NCBI GenBank assembly: GCA_017457215.1 | Contig: JAFTHU010000005.1 | Coordinates: forward strand, 1 to 64,000 | Length of the DNA stretch: 64,000 nucleotides | Origin: Clostridia bacterium | Lineage (GTDB): Bacteria > Bacillota > Clostridia > Christensenellales > Borkfalkiaceae | Direction: 5' to 3' | Part shown: one piece after another, positions 18,601 to 27,047 of the stretch | Layout of the letters: each line of letters starts with the position of its first letter | Position numbering within the stretch: the stretch's first letter is position 1 | Notes under the pieces: model-generated | Databases searched by the model: none | What the model saw: only the letters and a program-made list of their open reading frames with translations | Told to the model about the DNA's origin: nothing | Made by a program: the position numbers and the translations under genes

Positions 18601-20170
18601 GAAACTGAATCTTGAAAACGTGGAAATTATCGGTATGCAAGCGTTCTACAACAGCGGTTTGAACGAACTTACGTTGACGAAAGTGAAATATATCGGCGAT
18701 TTTGCGTTTGCAGTCCAAGACGGCGCGACTGGCGGGGCAACGGCGTATACCTCTGTTTCTATGCCTATCGTAGAAGAAATCGGCGCGCATGCATTCTTGA
18801 ATAATGCTATGACAAGCGTAGAAATCCCTGCAAGCTTGAAGAAGTTGGGCGCGGGTGCGTTCGCTTCGGCGGCGAGTTTGAAAACGGTAACGGTGGAAGA
18901 TGGAAATGAAAACTTCTTCATTCCCGTCGGACATGAAGACGTGTTGTATCGTTATGTAGATAAAGCAGCGGGAACGTATGAACTTGCGTTGTATCCTGCA
19001 GCGAGAGTAAACGAAAGCAAAGCGTACAATATTTTGGAGGAAACGGTACGCGTAGATGCTTATGCGTTTTATGATTTAAACAACGGCGCATTGGAAAAAG
19101 TAACGTTGCCGTACAGCATTAATACCATTGGCGACGCGGCATTCTTTGCGAGTGGCATTATGCAATACACTTTTGAAAGTATTCAAGCACCTACGCTCGA
19201 AGCGGAATGGCGTCAGGAAATTCAAGAAAGTCTTGCAAACGGCGCAACGTTGCCCTACAGAGGTTACTACTATGCGAACTTTGAAACCTATCTTTATAAT
19301 TATTCCGAGTTCGTGAAAGAAGAAAACCCGTTGATGATGGAATATCCGTCCAACGGAAAGGGCTACGAAAACCACATTTACCGCACGTATTTTGGGACAA
19401 GAACGGCAACCGAGCCCTTGATGGAAGACGATACAAGAACTTGCCTTAAGATGATTGAAAGCATGTATAACGCGGAAGAAATCTCTACGTGGATGAACTG
19501 GGAAGTGAATGCTGAAAATAAGGCATTGGTAGAAGCGTTTTCCCAGACGGTAAAACAAACTCGATTGCTGTATAATAACGCAATGAAAATAGAAACGCAA
19601 ATTCCGTTCATCACGGAAGAATATGCGGATAAATTGCTTGCTGTGGAAACGGCGCTTCGTGATGTGAAAGCGAAGTTTGGTGTAATCGTTAAGGTAAGCG
19701 AAATCAAACTTTCGGGAGAAAGCACGCACAAGACGGAATATAAAGTGGGCGAAAGCTTCGATATGACGGGCTTGGTGATTATCGTGGTTTACGATGACTA
19801 TTCGACGGATGTTTTACAGGAAGATGATGTAACGCTTGTTACGACAAAATTGACAAAATATACCAAATACGTAGAAGTTTCCTACGAGGGCAAGAAGACG
19901 CGTATTCCTATTACGATTGTAACGGAAGAAAAGCCTGTAGAGCCTGAAATCCCCGACGATTCCTCGGAAGAAGAAAGCTCGGCTGAAGAAGAATCGAGCA
20001 TAGAAACGGAAAGCTCGGAAAGCCGTTTGGATTCTTCGTCTGTATCGCTGGAAGAAGAAACGGCGGGCGGTGGCAAAAAAGGCTGCGGTGGCGCAATCAG
20101 CGGTATCGCTTGCGGAATCCTTGCGCTTGGCGTATGCGGAATCGCGTTGTATAAGAAGAAAGAAAATTAA
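12617..20170 (+). CDS. Giant cell-surface subtilisin-like protease with Ig-like and BspA-type leucine-rich repeats
   Basis: 2517 residues. An N-terminal signal peptide is followed by an I9-like propeptide (~80-180) and an S8 peptidase domain with D224 (VLDTGLD), H301 (NHGTHVAG) and S659 (SGTSMATP). A PA-type insert lies between H301 and S659, as in C5a-peptidase-like surface subtilases. Then come Fn3/Ig-like regions, a Big_2-like segment (NWSSSRPAVARV), a block of BspA-type LRR_5 repeats (~1420-2190; recurring AF..C..L..V), a Big_3-like domain (~2360-2435), a Ser/Glu-rich spacer, KKGCGG and a C-terminal membrane segment with KKKEN. No LPXTG motif is present, so membrane anchoring is inferred. 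Likely degrades or binds host or dietary protein outside the cell. Confidence 0.9.
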   Translation: MKKSVKRIACAVLSMMLASTLVAEYGFRLAKDDAWASAATTATDSGAKLKNVTGQFDTSKIIEENFNDSVLRAEDVAPTYETRTVMVTLSGKPLVDRAGKDSVSDYLQSFSAEMSAIDLANEQNEFLRALTQKGIPYKLKREYDTVINAVAIEVDTKYVSDIKEMSGVKSAVITTAYAEPKTVEVAAAGSGVVTNETDVYKTGIYDSSAYAAAYGEGTVVAVLDTGLDYTHNAFQRFESENVDVAWSQEYVADKLNGKIELEAEKRSGTLNVNEVYVSEKVPFAYDYADDDPDVYPSYSNHGTHVAGIIGGYDTSGYTDKDGNPISETFKGVVPDAQLVICKVFTDDLDDKDLGGAVAEDIVAALEDCVTLGVDVINMSLGTSCGFTTTNDGDDEGEMLDAIYKRIEKSGISLICAASNDYSAGYGGVFGTNLASNPDSGTVGSPSTFAGALSVASINGQKADYMISNKDTESESFVFYEESRDIDGNPFDFCGDLTKLYGKNTFEYVVVPGVGHAADYTSTIKKLFKNGTTNYNRIALIKRGDTTFQEKVEVAMSMGAAGVIVYNNVAGVIRMNLGEIENPIPSVSVTMNAGNALVKGAVGRVGTIELDETYAAGPFMSEFSSWGPTHDLKLKPEITAHGGEITSAVPGGYGEQSGTSMATPNMAGFMALVRSYIKNDCADLVMTDGEIDYVKVNRLAMQLTMSTAGTVYDQDGLPYSPRKQGAGVAKLENVIGGTNAYLWTEFQDDNGQILNDYRPKIELGDDKDKTGEYVLKFNVTNFGASVLTFATEQLVMTETLASDGLAVTEQAHLLNQTQSVWSVDGVDVENGTIEVGAGETKKITVTLSLGLQDRQYVENSFENGMYVEGFLKLNAKDEAQCDLTIPFLGFYGDWTQSPMLDYSAFEVAASAQDASVKDEDKIRASVWETLPYNSYYNETYILPMGGYVYLLPEDDEPMYVDEEHCSVSRYNDNNDWTTELDDYMTSTAIKAVYAGLLKNARLVRYSLYNVETGEVIIANEEIYRVSKAYSGGGQSVPANVELELSPEAYGLVGNGKYKMDFEFFQNDPAEGEKAKEEDTYSFTFTVDYEAPKLEDARIRYYNYKDGTKEKQRVYLDVDVYDNHYPQAVMLCYPKTETVDGVDNILLQLATEYPTPVRKAVRNGTTTVSIEITDIYKEYFENGTTPMYIQVDDYAVNSCLYELNLTTAKADVLPEANEFTLAEGESDITLNIYETHKVALQYADSYTGNADLSNFNWSSSRPAVARVRNGEIVGLREGTAVITVDNYRNGTQKINVTVTNEVASTYPNAPTVSFGTIKTEVDALVKAQGVVPVNAGKTFTLTIETDPWYYPYTKNWQNIRFKWETNNPRVATVDENTGEVSTLTKGTAIISAVLQRKNDAGEWENTLYGSSVTLKVQNEFTVSNYTLTKYNGVGGEVVIPSDMNIWYIAEDAFKDNDNITKLVIPASVIDINEYAFQNCTALEEVYFVSEEHRVDENGNIINPDIDWSNLKMIYEYAFTGCKNLRKVDLTNVKTATVAHYAFAGCSKLEEVVEMPSIGTMHDGAFAGTALKSVDLTGLHMSGNSVFASCTQLTEIKTGKFTAIGNYMFDSCTGLVGPITLNTPKIGASAFRNCKNLTGVTFKSPDGEKLSFDIGAGAFENCGTAASSFTVDFGGETIRTIGDRAFANSALTTLDFSTISGLQYLGGDVFAGSNITSVVLGDGVNFENIQFSGAPFVGKTITVAENSTKYVEENGVIYNANKTKILFVNSSVTGEYLVPETVTEIAPYAFANSGLSTVSLGENVSKIGEYAFVNSALSTINFNNAPISRIEVGTFENSKLQNVSLPNGVEYVGSEAFAKSYIQSFSGAGVTELGDSVFNGCTNLTAVEIENVTKMGSMVFAGCTALTNIDLPAVTELGYYTFRGATGLQTVSFAAGATTTGKYTFENTSVETVTFNGNGITEIETGAFYNARKLSSVTLPEGIRVISDFAFEGTRSLTKLNLENVEIIGMQAFYNSGLNELTLTKVKYIGDFAFAVQDGATGGATAYTSVSMPIVEEIGAHAFLNNAMTSVEIPASLKKLGAGAFASAASLKTVTVEDGNENFFIPVGHEDVLYRYVDKAAGTYELALYPAARVNESKAYNILEETVRVDAYAFYDLNNGALEKVTLPYSINTIGDAAFFASGIMQYTFESIQAPTLEAEWRQEIQESLANGATLPYRGYYYANFETYLYNYSEFVKEENPLMMEYPSNGKGYENHIYRTYFGTRTATEPLMEDDTRTCLKMIESMYNAEEISTWMNWEVNAENKALVEAFSQTVKQTRLLYNNAMKIETQIPFITEEYADKLLAVETALRDVKAKFGVIVKVSEIKLSGESTHKTEYKVGESFDMTGLVIIVVYDDYSTDVLQEDDVTLVTTKLTKYTKYVEVSYEGKKTRIPITIVTEEKPVEPEIPDDSSEEESSAEEESSIETESSESRLDSSSVSLEEETAGGGKKGCGGAISGIACGILALGVCGIALYKKKEN

Positions 20171-20197
20171 AAATAGATTTTTTGACAGTGCAAAAAA

Positions 20198-20225
20198 ACC
20201 TCTCCGTTTTACGGGGAGGTTTTTG
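20198..20225 (+). terminator. Terminator of the subtilase gene
   Basis: ACCTCTCCG (20198-20206) pairs with CGGGGAGGT (20212-20220), one wobble, followed by TTTTT. Confidence 0.8.
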
Positions 20226-20447
20226 ATTGTGTAATAAAATCCGCAAATAAAGAGTCGTAACGTTTTATTATGGTTGGAAACGAAAGTTTTTACAAAATCC
20301 GAATAGAGGATTCGTTTGCTTGGATACAAAGGAGATTTAACGCAAAACGGAAATGATACACCGCAAAAAAGTCTCTTTTAACGGATGTTTTTGGCTTGAT
20401 CGAGGAAGAAATTGAGGAGAAGAAAAACGTTAAAATAAAGCGAAATT
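20226..20447. other. Unassigned gap with short open pieces
   Basis: No confident gene. An ATG at 20270 opens 28 codons (MVGNESFYKIRIED...), and two further short frames follow in other phases, the last coding a Glu/Lys-rich end. They could be pieces of a decayed gene but no family is recognised. Confidence 0.3.
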
Positions 20448-20480
20448 AAACACCTTTCCGAGCGTTTCGAAAAGGTGTTT
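20448..20480 (-). terminator. Terminator of the 1431-aa lipoprotein gene
   Basis: AAACACCTTT (20448-20457) and AAAGGTGTTT (20471-20480) form a 10-bp hairpin with A/T tails on both sides; it lies 20 bp after the minus-strand stop. Confidence 0.7.
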
Positions 20481-20499
20481 TGTTTGTGTGAAAGATTGT

Positions 20500-23400
20500 T
20501 TAAACGGTTTCGCTTTCGCTTGCAATTTCTTCGCCGAGCGTGAACGTAATGTTCTTTTGATCTTTATAATTGAGGGTAGCTTCATGCGTTTTGCCCGTAG
20601 CCAAATCGATTACCGTAAGGGTAGCCGTGTTGTCTACGTTATAGGCAATAAACGTGTATTCGTATTTCTTTGTGTCGCCAACCCAAATACCGCCGTTGCC
20701 TTCGTTGACGCAACCGCCGTCGAAGAGGTATTCCTCGCCTGTCTCGGTATCCGTAGCTCTCGTGAAGCAAAGCCCGTCTACTTCCGTACGCATAAATGCT
20801 TTACCGTCCTTAAAGAAGACAGAATTGCCCGTCGCGGAAGTATCGTCCAAGAGGTCAATGCGATAATATCTCGTTCTGCCCTGCATTAAATCTTGCGACC
20901 ACATAATGATACCGTCTTCTTTAATGGTATAGTAATAATAGGTGTCGCCGGCTAAGTCTTTGGAGAGTACCGCAACGCCGTTCTGGTAGCCGCTGGTTAC
21001 GCCGTCAAAGGTGATAGAGGAAAGTCCGTTTGCGCTGGTCCAAGTACCAAACATTTCATTCGAGCGGGAACATACGATATAACTGCCCAACAAGTTGGTG
21101 TATTCGGAAAGTACCAAGACGTTTTCATTCGTCGATTCGTCAAAGATAACGAAGACGTAATAGGTCATAGGTAAGCCGCTTGCTTCATGAAAGCTAAACG
21201 TCAACAAGTTGGTGTCGAGATAAGAAATGGTTACGTCAATACCTCTGTAAGTTGCCGCAATCAAGCCGTTTGTATCGGTAGGGCCGATTTCAAAAGTAGC
21301 AAAGGCGTTGCTGATTGCCCACGAGCCCATAAAGTCGTTTTTGATATACAGTTTGTTTTCTACTCCATTGATAAGGAGAGAGAGGTAGTTGTCTACGAAG
21401 GTGATTGTGCCGATAGACGATTCACTTAAATTGTTATAGACCAAATAGCAAGCACCGTCATATTTATAGAAGTATTCTGTTTGGTTGTTTACGGTTAATT
21501 TACCGCCGATAGAGAGGTTGCCTTTACCGTTGAAAAGGTAATGGTTGCCGTTTTTGTCTACGTATTGTACGTTTGCGAAAACGTCTTTTCTTTCCAAATC
21601 GGTTTTAGGGGTAATGGATACGTTGTTATTGGTAAAGTTAAAGGAAATCGACCATTCTTGCGAATCGTAATAGAACGTGCCGTTAAGAAGGGAATCCAAC
21701 GTATATTCGATGGTTTCCGTTACGCCGTCCTTGATAAGCTTAAATTTGCCCGTGTAGCCAAGGTGCGAATACAAGCCCATACCGTCGAAGATAAATTCTG
21801 CGTCGCCGAAATCTTCGGAAACGGTAATCCATTCTCCGTAATAATCGTCTAAAACGTAGAGGGTGCAAGCGGTGAAGCCCGTTTCAGAAGCGGCGTCGGA
21901 AAGAACTGCGGAAATTACGTTGGTACGTAAATCGTAGTAGAAATATCCGAACAAATCGCCTTTCCAATATTGAGTGTCGGGCAAGTAGATTGCGGTATAG
22001 CCCGCGGTTTCTGCTGCTTCGTAAACCAAATCGAGGGTGGATTCGTCTTCATAGGTGAGTAACGCCGTACCCGTGCCGTTCGCGCCGATTCCGTTAAAGG
22101 AAATAGAGAAGTTGTCGCCTTTCCAGATGCCCGTGTAGCTACCTTCGCGTGCAAGAGTGAAAGAAGCTTCGTCTGCAACAATGCAGAGATAACCGTTTTC
22201 AAAAGTTGCCGTAGCCGTTCCGCCGTCGTAAGTCAGCGTATATACGCCGTCGCTGTAGATATACGTACCGCTTATACTTTCCTTTACTTCGCTGGTGAAG
22301 TTGTTTTGCGTACGGTTATACGCCGTGCGTGTAAACGTCCAAGTTCCGTCCTTATCAAAGGTGAATACGTTGTTCACCGTTGCGGATTGAATCCACGAGC
22401 CAACGATAGAATCCAATTTTTCTATCTGCGGCTGGGTTTTACTTGCCGTCAAAGGATTTTCTTCCGTGAAATATACGCCGTCGTAAAGGTTGATACCCGT
22501 TTCGGTAAGCGTACCCGCAAAGTTATAATAATAATAGCGGGACAAATCGAAATTCGGGTCAGCGAAAATAGAGGTGTTGGTATCGTCTACTATGACGTTG
22601 CCGAGATAATATCTGGCAAGTCTTGCTCCGTCAATCAAGATATTTTCGCCGTCGAATGAATAGGTGGTTTTTTGTTCGCTGTTGCCGTCGGTATAGAGTA
22701 CCGTACCGTTGTCGTAGAATTCAATCTTGAGCAAGTTTCCGTTATCCGCAGTGTAATAATATTCGCCAACGAGGGGGGTAGGGTCTGCAAATGCAACGTA
22801 CAACGTAATATTTTTCGCGGGCATATATGCGTAAGGCACGGGTTGCGTGCACGCTTCGTCAAAGAAGTAGCCATAGGAAAGATACCCGTTGTCCGCCGTA
22901 TAATAGAAATCCAACGCGCCCGTTGCAAAGAAATTGCCCATAGGTACGTAGAAGCTTGCCGATTCTACGGTGTTGTCAAAGTAAGTATGCGAAAGGTTGG
23001 TTTTGCCCTCTACGCTGACTGCTTCCGCCGAATTCGGCTCTACGTATTGCAAATTCATTTGCAACGTAATATGTTCGGATGTAGCCGCGTAGTTCAGTTG
23101 AGGATATTCGTTTGCGGTGAAAATCCAATCGTAATCTTGCCAAGAGAGTGCCGTTTTAAAGCAATCTTTATCCGCAAGGTCAACGTCTTTTGTAGAAAGA
23201 CAATTCAGTTCTACGTATTTTTTAGAATCTGCGGTAATCGTTGCTTCGTCATAGCCGCCGCCCACGCCGAAGTTTGCAAAGGCAAAGTTATTGTTGGGGG
23301 AAGCTTCTCCAGCGATTGCCAGTTCGTCGTTCGTAACGGCAGTCGCTTCCGCTTCGCCGCCGAAGAAAGAGTCGTGTACGATGGAATCGTTTTCAGCAAA

Positions 23401-24795
23401 ACCGACGATACCGCCCGCGTGCGCGATACAATATTCTGAATTTTTCCAAAGCGGGTTGCTGTTATTTTGGTTGCTGTTTGCCGAGATTAAGCCCGTCGCA
23501 TAGCAGTTGCTTACGGACGTGTACTGTCCAAGTGCGCCTGCAATACCGCCTGCGCGAATTGCACCGGAAATGTTACCCGTGGAATAGGAATTATGAATGG
23601 AAGCAACCGCACCAAAGGGATAATTTGTGGCAAGATATCCCGAAATACCGCCCGCGGAAAGAACAAGTCCGCTTAAAACGTTGATGTCAACATCTGCATA
23701 CGCATAAGAAATTTCCGAGGGAGCGGATTCGCCGTATTCCGAGAAATAATAACCTTGTTGATAGCCGATTAAACCGCCGATAAAGGAGAAATAACCAGAA
23801 TCGCCCGAAATGTTGATTTCACCGTTCGACGCACCGCAAAGATAGATGGTCGTGCCCACGCCGTAGCCGACCAAAGAACCGCAAGCAATCGTTTGTGTTG
23901 CGGAAGAGGTCGTGTACATGTTGGCGTTGATTTCAAAGTTTTCTAAATTGATTCCGTAGAAAAAGCCGCTGCTTTCCACGCTCAAATCCGCAAATACTGC
24001 ACCAAATAAACCGACGTAATTCGTTCCCTCGGTGTTAATGGTAAAATTGGAAATTGTATAGCGATAGGACGCACCGTCTTCGCCGTAGTTGGAAACGAAA
24101 CAGCCGCTGAAAAATTTATCGTTGTCAGGGTCGTTTCCGATAACTTGCAGTTCTGCGCCCTTACAGTCGATATCGTTTTTCAAGATATATGCACCAGTTG
24201 CATAAGTGCGGTTGCCCGCGTTAACTTGCTCTGCGATATACAAGAGGTCAATGGGTTTGCTTACGACGAAAGGGGAATCCATCGAACCAGTACCTTCCAT
24301 CATAGAAACGTCTTTGCGGACGCCCGTAACGCGAATGACTGTGTTTTCCGTTACCGTTACGTAGTATTTTCCGTCCGTAGCCATAGCGGTTGGCTTTTCA
24401 TTGACGTATACCAAGGGTTCGCCTGTGTAAAGTCCACCCACGTTTACGTTGAAGATAAGGGTTTTCCCGCTTAAAATTTCTTCACCGCTTTGTATGTTGG
24501 AGGAAAAAGAATATCCCTCGCCCTCTTCAAACGTTACGGTGCAAGGAACGGCAGGTGCTTCGCTGCTTTCTTCTTCGGAGGAATCCGTTTCAGAGGAAAC
24601 GTCTTCGGAAGAAACATCTTCAGAGGATTCCGTTTCGGAAGAAATATCTTCGGAAGATTCAATGTCCGTAGAGGAGTTTGTGGAAGAGGATTCCGAGCTA
24701 CCCGCGGAAGAATCGTCTTTGCCGCAACCCACAACGCCCGCCAACGTAAAGGCGAACGTAAGGGAAAGTAATGCTGTAAGTAAGTGTTTTTTCAT
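20500..24795 (-). CDS. Large Ser/Glu-linker lipoprotein with GLUG-type repeats
   Basis: 1431 residues. A lipoprotein signal peptide ends in the lipobox VVGC (C24). A Ser/Glu/Asp-rich spacer (~28-80) should extend the rest from the membrane. A short Ig-like or prealbumin-like domain follows, then GLUG-type repeats (recurring YATG.I, GGIVG; ~200-530) as in adhesins and IgA-protease-like surface proteins. The rest is a run of about seven beta-rich units built around G.W....F.F...G. No catalytic motif was found. It is probably a surface-displayed binding protein; the ligand is unknown. GGAG precedes the ATG, and a palindrome overlaps its promoter. Confidence 0.75.
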   Translation of the reverse strand: MKKHLLTALLSLTFAFTLAGVVGCGKDDSSAGSSESSSTNSSTDIESSEDISSETESSEDVSSEDVSSETDSSEEESSEAPAVPCTVTFEEGEGYSFSSNIQSGEEILSGKTLIFNVNVGGLYTGEPLVYVNEKPTAMATDGKYYVTVTENTVIRVTGVRKDVSMMEGTGSMDSPFVVSKPIDLLYIAEQVNAGNRTYATGAYILKNDIDCKGAELQVIGNDPDNDKFFSGCFVSNYGEDGASYRYTISNFTINTEGTNYVGLFGAVFADLSVESSGFFYGINLENFEINANMYTTSSATQTIACGSLVGYGVGTTIYLCGASNGEINISGDSGYFSFIGGLIGYQQGYYFSEYGESAPSEISYAYADVDINVLSGLVLSAGGISGYLATNYPFGAVASIHNSYSTGNISGAIRAGGIAGALGQYTSVSNCYATGLISANSNQNNSNPLWKNSEYCIAHAGGIVGFAENDSIVHDSFFGGEAEATAVTNDELAIAGEASPNNNFAFANFGVGGGYDEATITADSKKYVELNCLSTKDVDLADKDCFKTALSWQDYDWIFTANEYPQLNYAATSEHITLQMNLQYVEPNSAEAVSVEGKTNLSHTYFDNTVESASFYVPMGNFFATGALDFYYTADNGYLSYGYFFDEACTQPVPYAYMPAKNITLYVAFADPTPLVGEYYYTADNGNLLKIEFYDNGTVLYTDGNSEQKTTYSFDGENILIDGARLARYYLGNVIVDDTNTSIFADPNFDLSRYYYYNFAGTLTETGINLYDGVYFTEENPLTASKTQPQIEKLDSIVGSWIQSATVNNVFTFDKDGTWTFTRTAYNRTQNNFTSEVKESISGTYIYSDGVYTLTYDGGTATATFENGYLCIVADEASFTLAREGSYTGIWKGDNFSISFNGIGANGTGTALLTYEDESTLDLVYEAAETAGYTAIYLPDTQYWKGDLFGYFYYDLRTNVISAVLSDAASETGFTACTLYVLDDYYGEWITVSEDFGDAEFIFDGMGLYSHLGYTGKFKLIKDGVTETIEYTLDSLLNGTFYYDSQEWSISFNFTNNNVSITPKTDLERKDVFANVQYVDKNGNHYLFNGKGNLSIGGKLTVNNQTEYFYKYDGACYLVYNNLSESSIGTITFVDNYLSLLINGVENKLYIKNDFMGSWAISNAFATFEIGPTDTNGLIAATYRGIDVTISYLDTNLLTFSFHEASGLPMTYYVFVIFDESTNENVLVLSEYTNLLGSYIVCSRSNEMFGTWTSANGLSSITFDGVTSGYQNGVAVLSKDLAGDTYYYYTIKEDGIIMWSQDLMQGRTRYYRIDLLDDTSATGNSVFFKDGKAFMRTEVDGLCFTRATDTETGEEYLFDGGCVNEGNGGIWVGDTKKYEYTFIAYNVDNTATLTVIDLATGKTHEATLNYKDQKNITFTLGEEIASESETV

Positions 24796-24881
24796 AACAA
24801 CTCCGTAAAAAGTTTTTTAAATTTTGCTTTGTTTTGTTATCATTACGATAGGGCTACTTGGGCAAAATACCCCTTATATCG

Positions 24882-24922
24882 TATATTGTATATATTATAC
24901 AATATATTAGCCGAAATGACAA
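24882..24922 (-). promoter_or_regulatory. Promoter of the 1431-aa lipoprotein with 25-bp palindrome
   Basis: Minus strand: TTGTCA (24917-24922) and TATAAT (24894-24899), spacer 17 bp. A perfect palindrome with 11-bp arms (24882-24906) is centred on the -10 box, a typical repressor-site position. Leader about 95 nt. Confidence 0.7.
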
Positions 24923-25025
24923 GAAAAAATAGGGGGAGTATCCTTGATTTTTATCTGTTTTTCACAAAAAGAGGCGTTGGATATGCTTACATTATATGTA
25001 AATTTATAATTTAATTTGAGTTTGC

Positions 25026-25054
25026 TTGACAATGGAAACGTTTACGGATATAAT
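25026..25054 (+). promoter_or_regulatory. Promoter of the redox operon
   Basis: TTGACA (25026-25031) and TATAAT (25049-25054) with a 17-bp spacer, about 85 bp before the first gene of the plus-strand operon. Confidence 0.8.
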
Positions 25055-25138
25055 AAATATAGAATGTGATATTATGCCTAGTTCCGCGTAAAACATAGTT
25101 TTTTTTTGAATGCGGTATGGGCAGAGGCAGGAATAAAT

Positions 25139-26035
25139 ATGCAACAAGACAAAAGACGGTTATTAAAATCTGTATATGAAATATGTTTTTCAGTTTTGAC
25201 GGCAATCGTCGGCTTGCTTTTTATCGTGCAGGTATGGTCGATATTCCGTTCTGCACCTAAAAAAGCGTATACAGCGGAACGTATTTCTACACATTTTAAG
25301 CAAATTGTTGTACCCGTGATTTTTTGGTTTTTTGCGTGGATAGGTAATATCTTGCTCGGCTACGTATATCCTGACAAAAAAGAAAAAGCCAAGGCTTATT
25401 TCGGGGACGATAAACGTTTGTACCGTTTAAAGAACCGTTTACCGCAAGAATCCGCTGCATTTCGCGCAGGAAAATTGGAAATTGTTCGCTGGATTTTGCA
25501 AGGCGCGGCGGCGCTGTTTGGCATAGCGGCTGCAATCGTGTGTCTGGTTTATATTTTTGATGAAAATTACAGTTCTGTTTTGCAAACGCAATTTTTCACC
25601 GAACAGTACGGCGTTGCGGACAGAATGCTCCGTGTTATGATTTGGGCTTGCGGCGCGATAATGTTCTTTGCCGCGGTAGCTGTGTTTAGTACGTACGTAT
25701 CCAAGAAACAGGAAGAGAAAGTTAAAAAAGAGTTGGCGGAAAACGCATTGAAGAAAAAACGCGGAGAAACTCTTTATGAGGAGCTTTCCGAAGAAGAGAT
25801 AGAAAAGAATAAAAAGGCAAGGGCTTGCGCGGCAAAGCGTGAAGAACTTGTTGAAAAAGTAAAAACTGTAAAATGCAGCCGTATTTTCAGCTCGGAAAAA
25901 TTTATTTGGGGCGTTCGGGCGGCGCTCGGTATCCTTGGTATCGTATTCGTTATCACGGGGATAGTGAACGGTGGTATGTCGAGCGTTTTGGCAAAAGCGG
26001 TTAGAATTTGTACGCAGTGTATAGGATTGGGTTAA
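25139..26035 (+). CDS. Membrane protein with C-terminal CXXC tail (CD1871A-like end)
   Basis: 298 residues from the ATG at 25139, which has AGGA 6 bp upstream; an in-frame ATG at 25106 lacks one. Five hydrophobic segments are visible, with a charged cytoplasmic-type stretch rich in Lys/Glu between the fourth and fifth. The last ~50 residues (one membrane segment, then NGG....AVRICTQCIGLG) resemble the small clostridial CD1871A-family CXXC proteins, which usually occur as separate ~50-aa genes next to a 4Fe-4S membrane protein and a TlpA-like thioredoxin. Here that element seems fused to a larger membrane domain of unknown function. Four bp separate it from the ferredoxin gene. Confidence 0.65.
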   Translation: MQQDKRRLLKSVYEICFSVLTAIVGLLFIVQVWSIFRSAPKKAYTAERISTHFKQIVVPVIFWFFAWIGNILLGYVYPDKKEKAKAYFGDDKRLYRLKNRLPQESAAFRAGKLEIVRWILQGAAALFGIAAAIVCLVYIFDENYSSVLQTQFFTEQYGVADRMLRVMIWACGAIMFFAAVAVFSTYVSKKQEEKVKKELAENALKKKRGETLYEELSEEEIEKNKKARACAAKREELVEKVKTVKCSRIFSSEKFIWGVRAALGILGIVFVITGIVNGGMSSVLAKAVRICTQCIGLG

Positions 26036-26039
26036 ACGT

Positions 26040-27047
26040 ATGAAGAAATTTTTTGGGAAAATTAAAAATTGGATCGTCAATCATTTGCCGACCAAGCGCA
26101 GACTCATTCAAATTTATGCCGCGCTTTTATATAATGCGAATATCAAAGGTTTTATCAACGGGCGCATCTATAAAGGAAACACGAAAAACGCATGCGTACC
26201 CGGATTAAACTGCTATTCCTGCCCCGGAGCGATTGCGGCGTGTCCTTTGGGCTCGCTTCAAAACGCGCTTGCGGAAAGCGGTACGCGCGCGCCTACTTAT
26301 ATTTTGGGTATTATCGTTTTATTCGGTCTTACTTTGGGCAGGACGATTTGCGGATTCCTCTGCCCCGTAGGGCTTGGGCAAGAATTGTTGTATAAAATAA
26401 AGACGCCCAAATTAAAGAAGAGCAGAGCAACCCGTGTGCTGTCTTATTTTAAATACGTGGTTTTGATTGTGTTAGTAGTGCTTGTACCCTTGACGTTTGC
26501 CGTACCGGGATTTTGCGAATACATATGTCCCGCGGGTACGTTCGAGGGCGGCGTTGGTTTGCTTTCTAACGACGCAAACGAAGGAATGCTTGCGCTTCTC
26601 GGCCCGTTATTTACGTGGAAGTTTATGCTATTGGTGCTGATTGTGGTTGGCAGTATTTTTGTGTTCCGTATTTTCTGCCGTTTCCTTTGCCCGCTGGGCG
26701 CGTTGTATGGATTCTTTTGTAAAATTGCGCTTCTTGGCGTAAAGATTGATAAAAATAAGTGTACCGATTGCGGACTGTGTATCGGCGTATGTAAAATGGA
26801 TACCAAAAAGGTGGGCGACCACGAGTGCATTCAATGCGGCGAATGTATTTCCGTTTGTCCGTCCAAAGCCATTTCTTGGAAAGGTTCTAAATTGTTCGTG
26901 CGCGCAAACGACGAGGACGCGCCTACAACGACGACGGAATTAAAGCCGATTACGAGTATGTTAAAACCGGTTGTTGCGCAAGAAGAACAACCGAAAGAAA
27001 ATGTGGAAACGGATTCCGCAGAGGAGGTGCGTAATGAACAAGACTAA
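26040..27047 (+). CDS. NapH/CcoG-like polyferredoxin membrane protein
   Basis: 335 residues. After an N-terminal basic stretch and a cysteine pair (NCYSCPG), four or so membrane segments carry CGFLCPVG, CEYICPAG and CRFLCPLG motifs, as in NapH/NosR-type electron-transfer membrane proteins. Two classic 4Fe-4S motifs follow (CTDCGLCIGVCK and CIQCGECISVCP). It probably passes electrons from the cytoplasm across the membrane to the thioredoxin-like partner encoded next. It begins 4 bp after the previous stop and overlaps the next gene by 14 bp. The true electron donor and acceptor are inferred. Confidence 0.85.
   Translation: MKKFFGKIKNWIVNHLPTKRRLIQIYAALLYNANIKGFINGRIYKGNTKNACVPGLNCYSCPGAIAACPLGSLQNALAESGTRAPTYILGIIVLFGLTLGRTICGFLCPVGLGQELLYKIKTPKLKKSRATRVLSYFKYVVLIVLVVLVPLTFAVPGFCEYICPAGTFEGGVGLLSNDANEGMLALLGPLFTWKFMLLVLIVVGSIFVFRIFCRFLCPLGALYGFFCKIALLGVKIDKNKCTDCGLCIGVCKMDTKKVGDHECIQCGECISVCPSKAISWKGSKLFVRANDEDAPTTTTELKPITSMLKPVVAQEEQPKENVETDSAEEVRNEQD

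Noticed and set aside
13031..19731. Many long minus-strand open frames opposite the subtilase gene
   Set aside because: They are out-of-frame shadows of a strongly supported 2517-codon gene, with no ribosome sites or domain motifs.
20488..24808. Plus-strand frames opposite the 1431-aa lipoprotein gene
   Set aside because: Low-complexity mirror products of the Ser/Glu codons and beta-repeat coding; no start sites or families.
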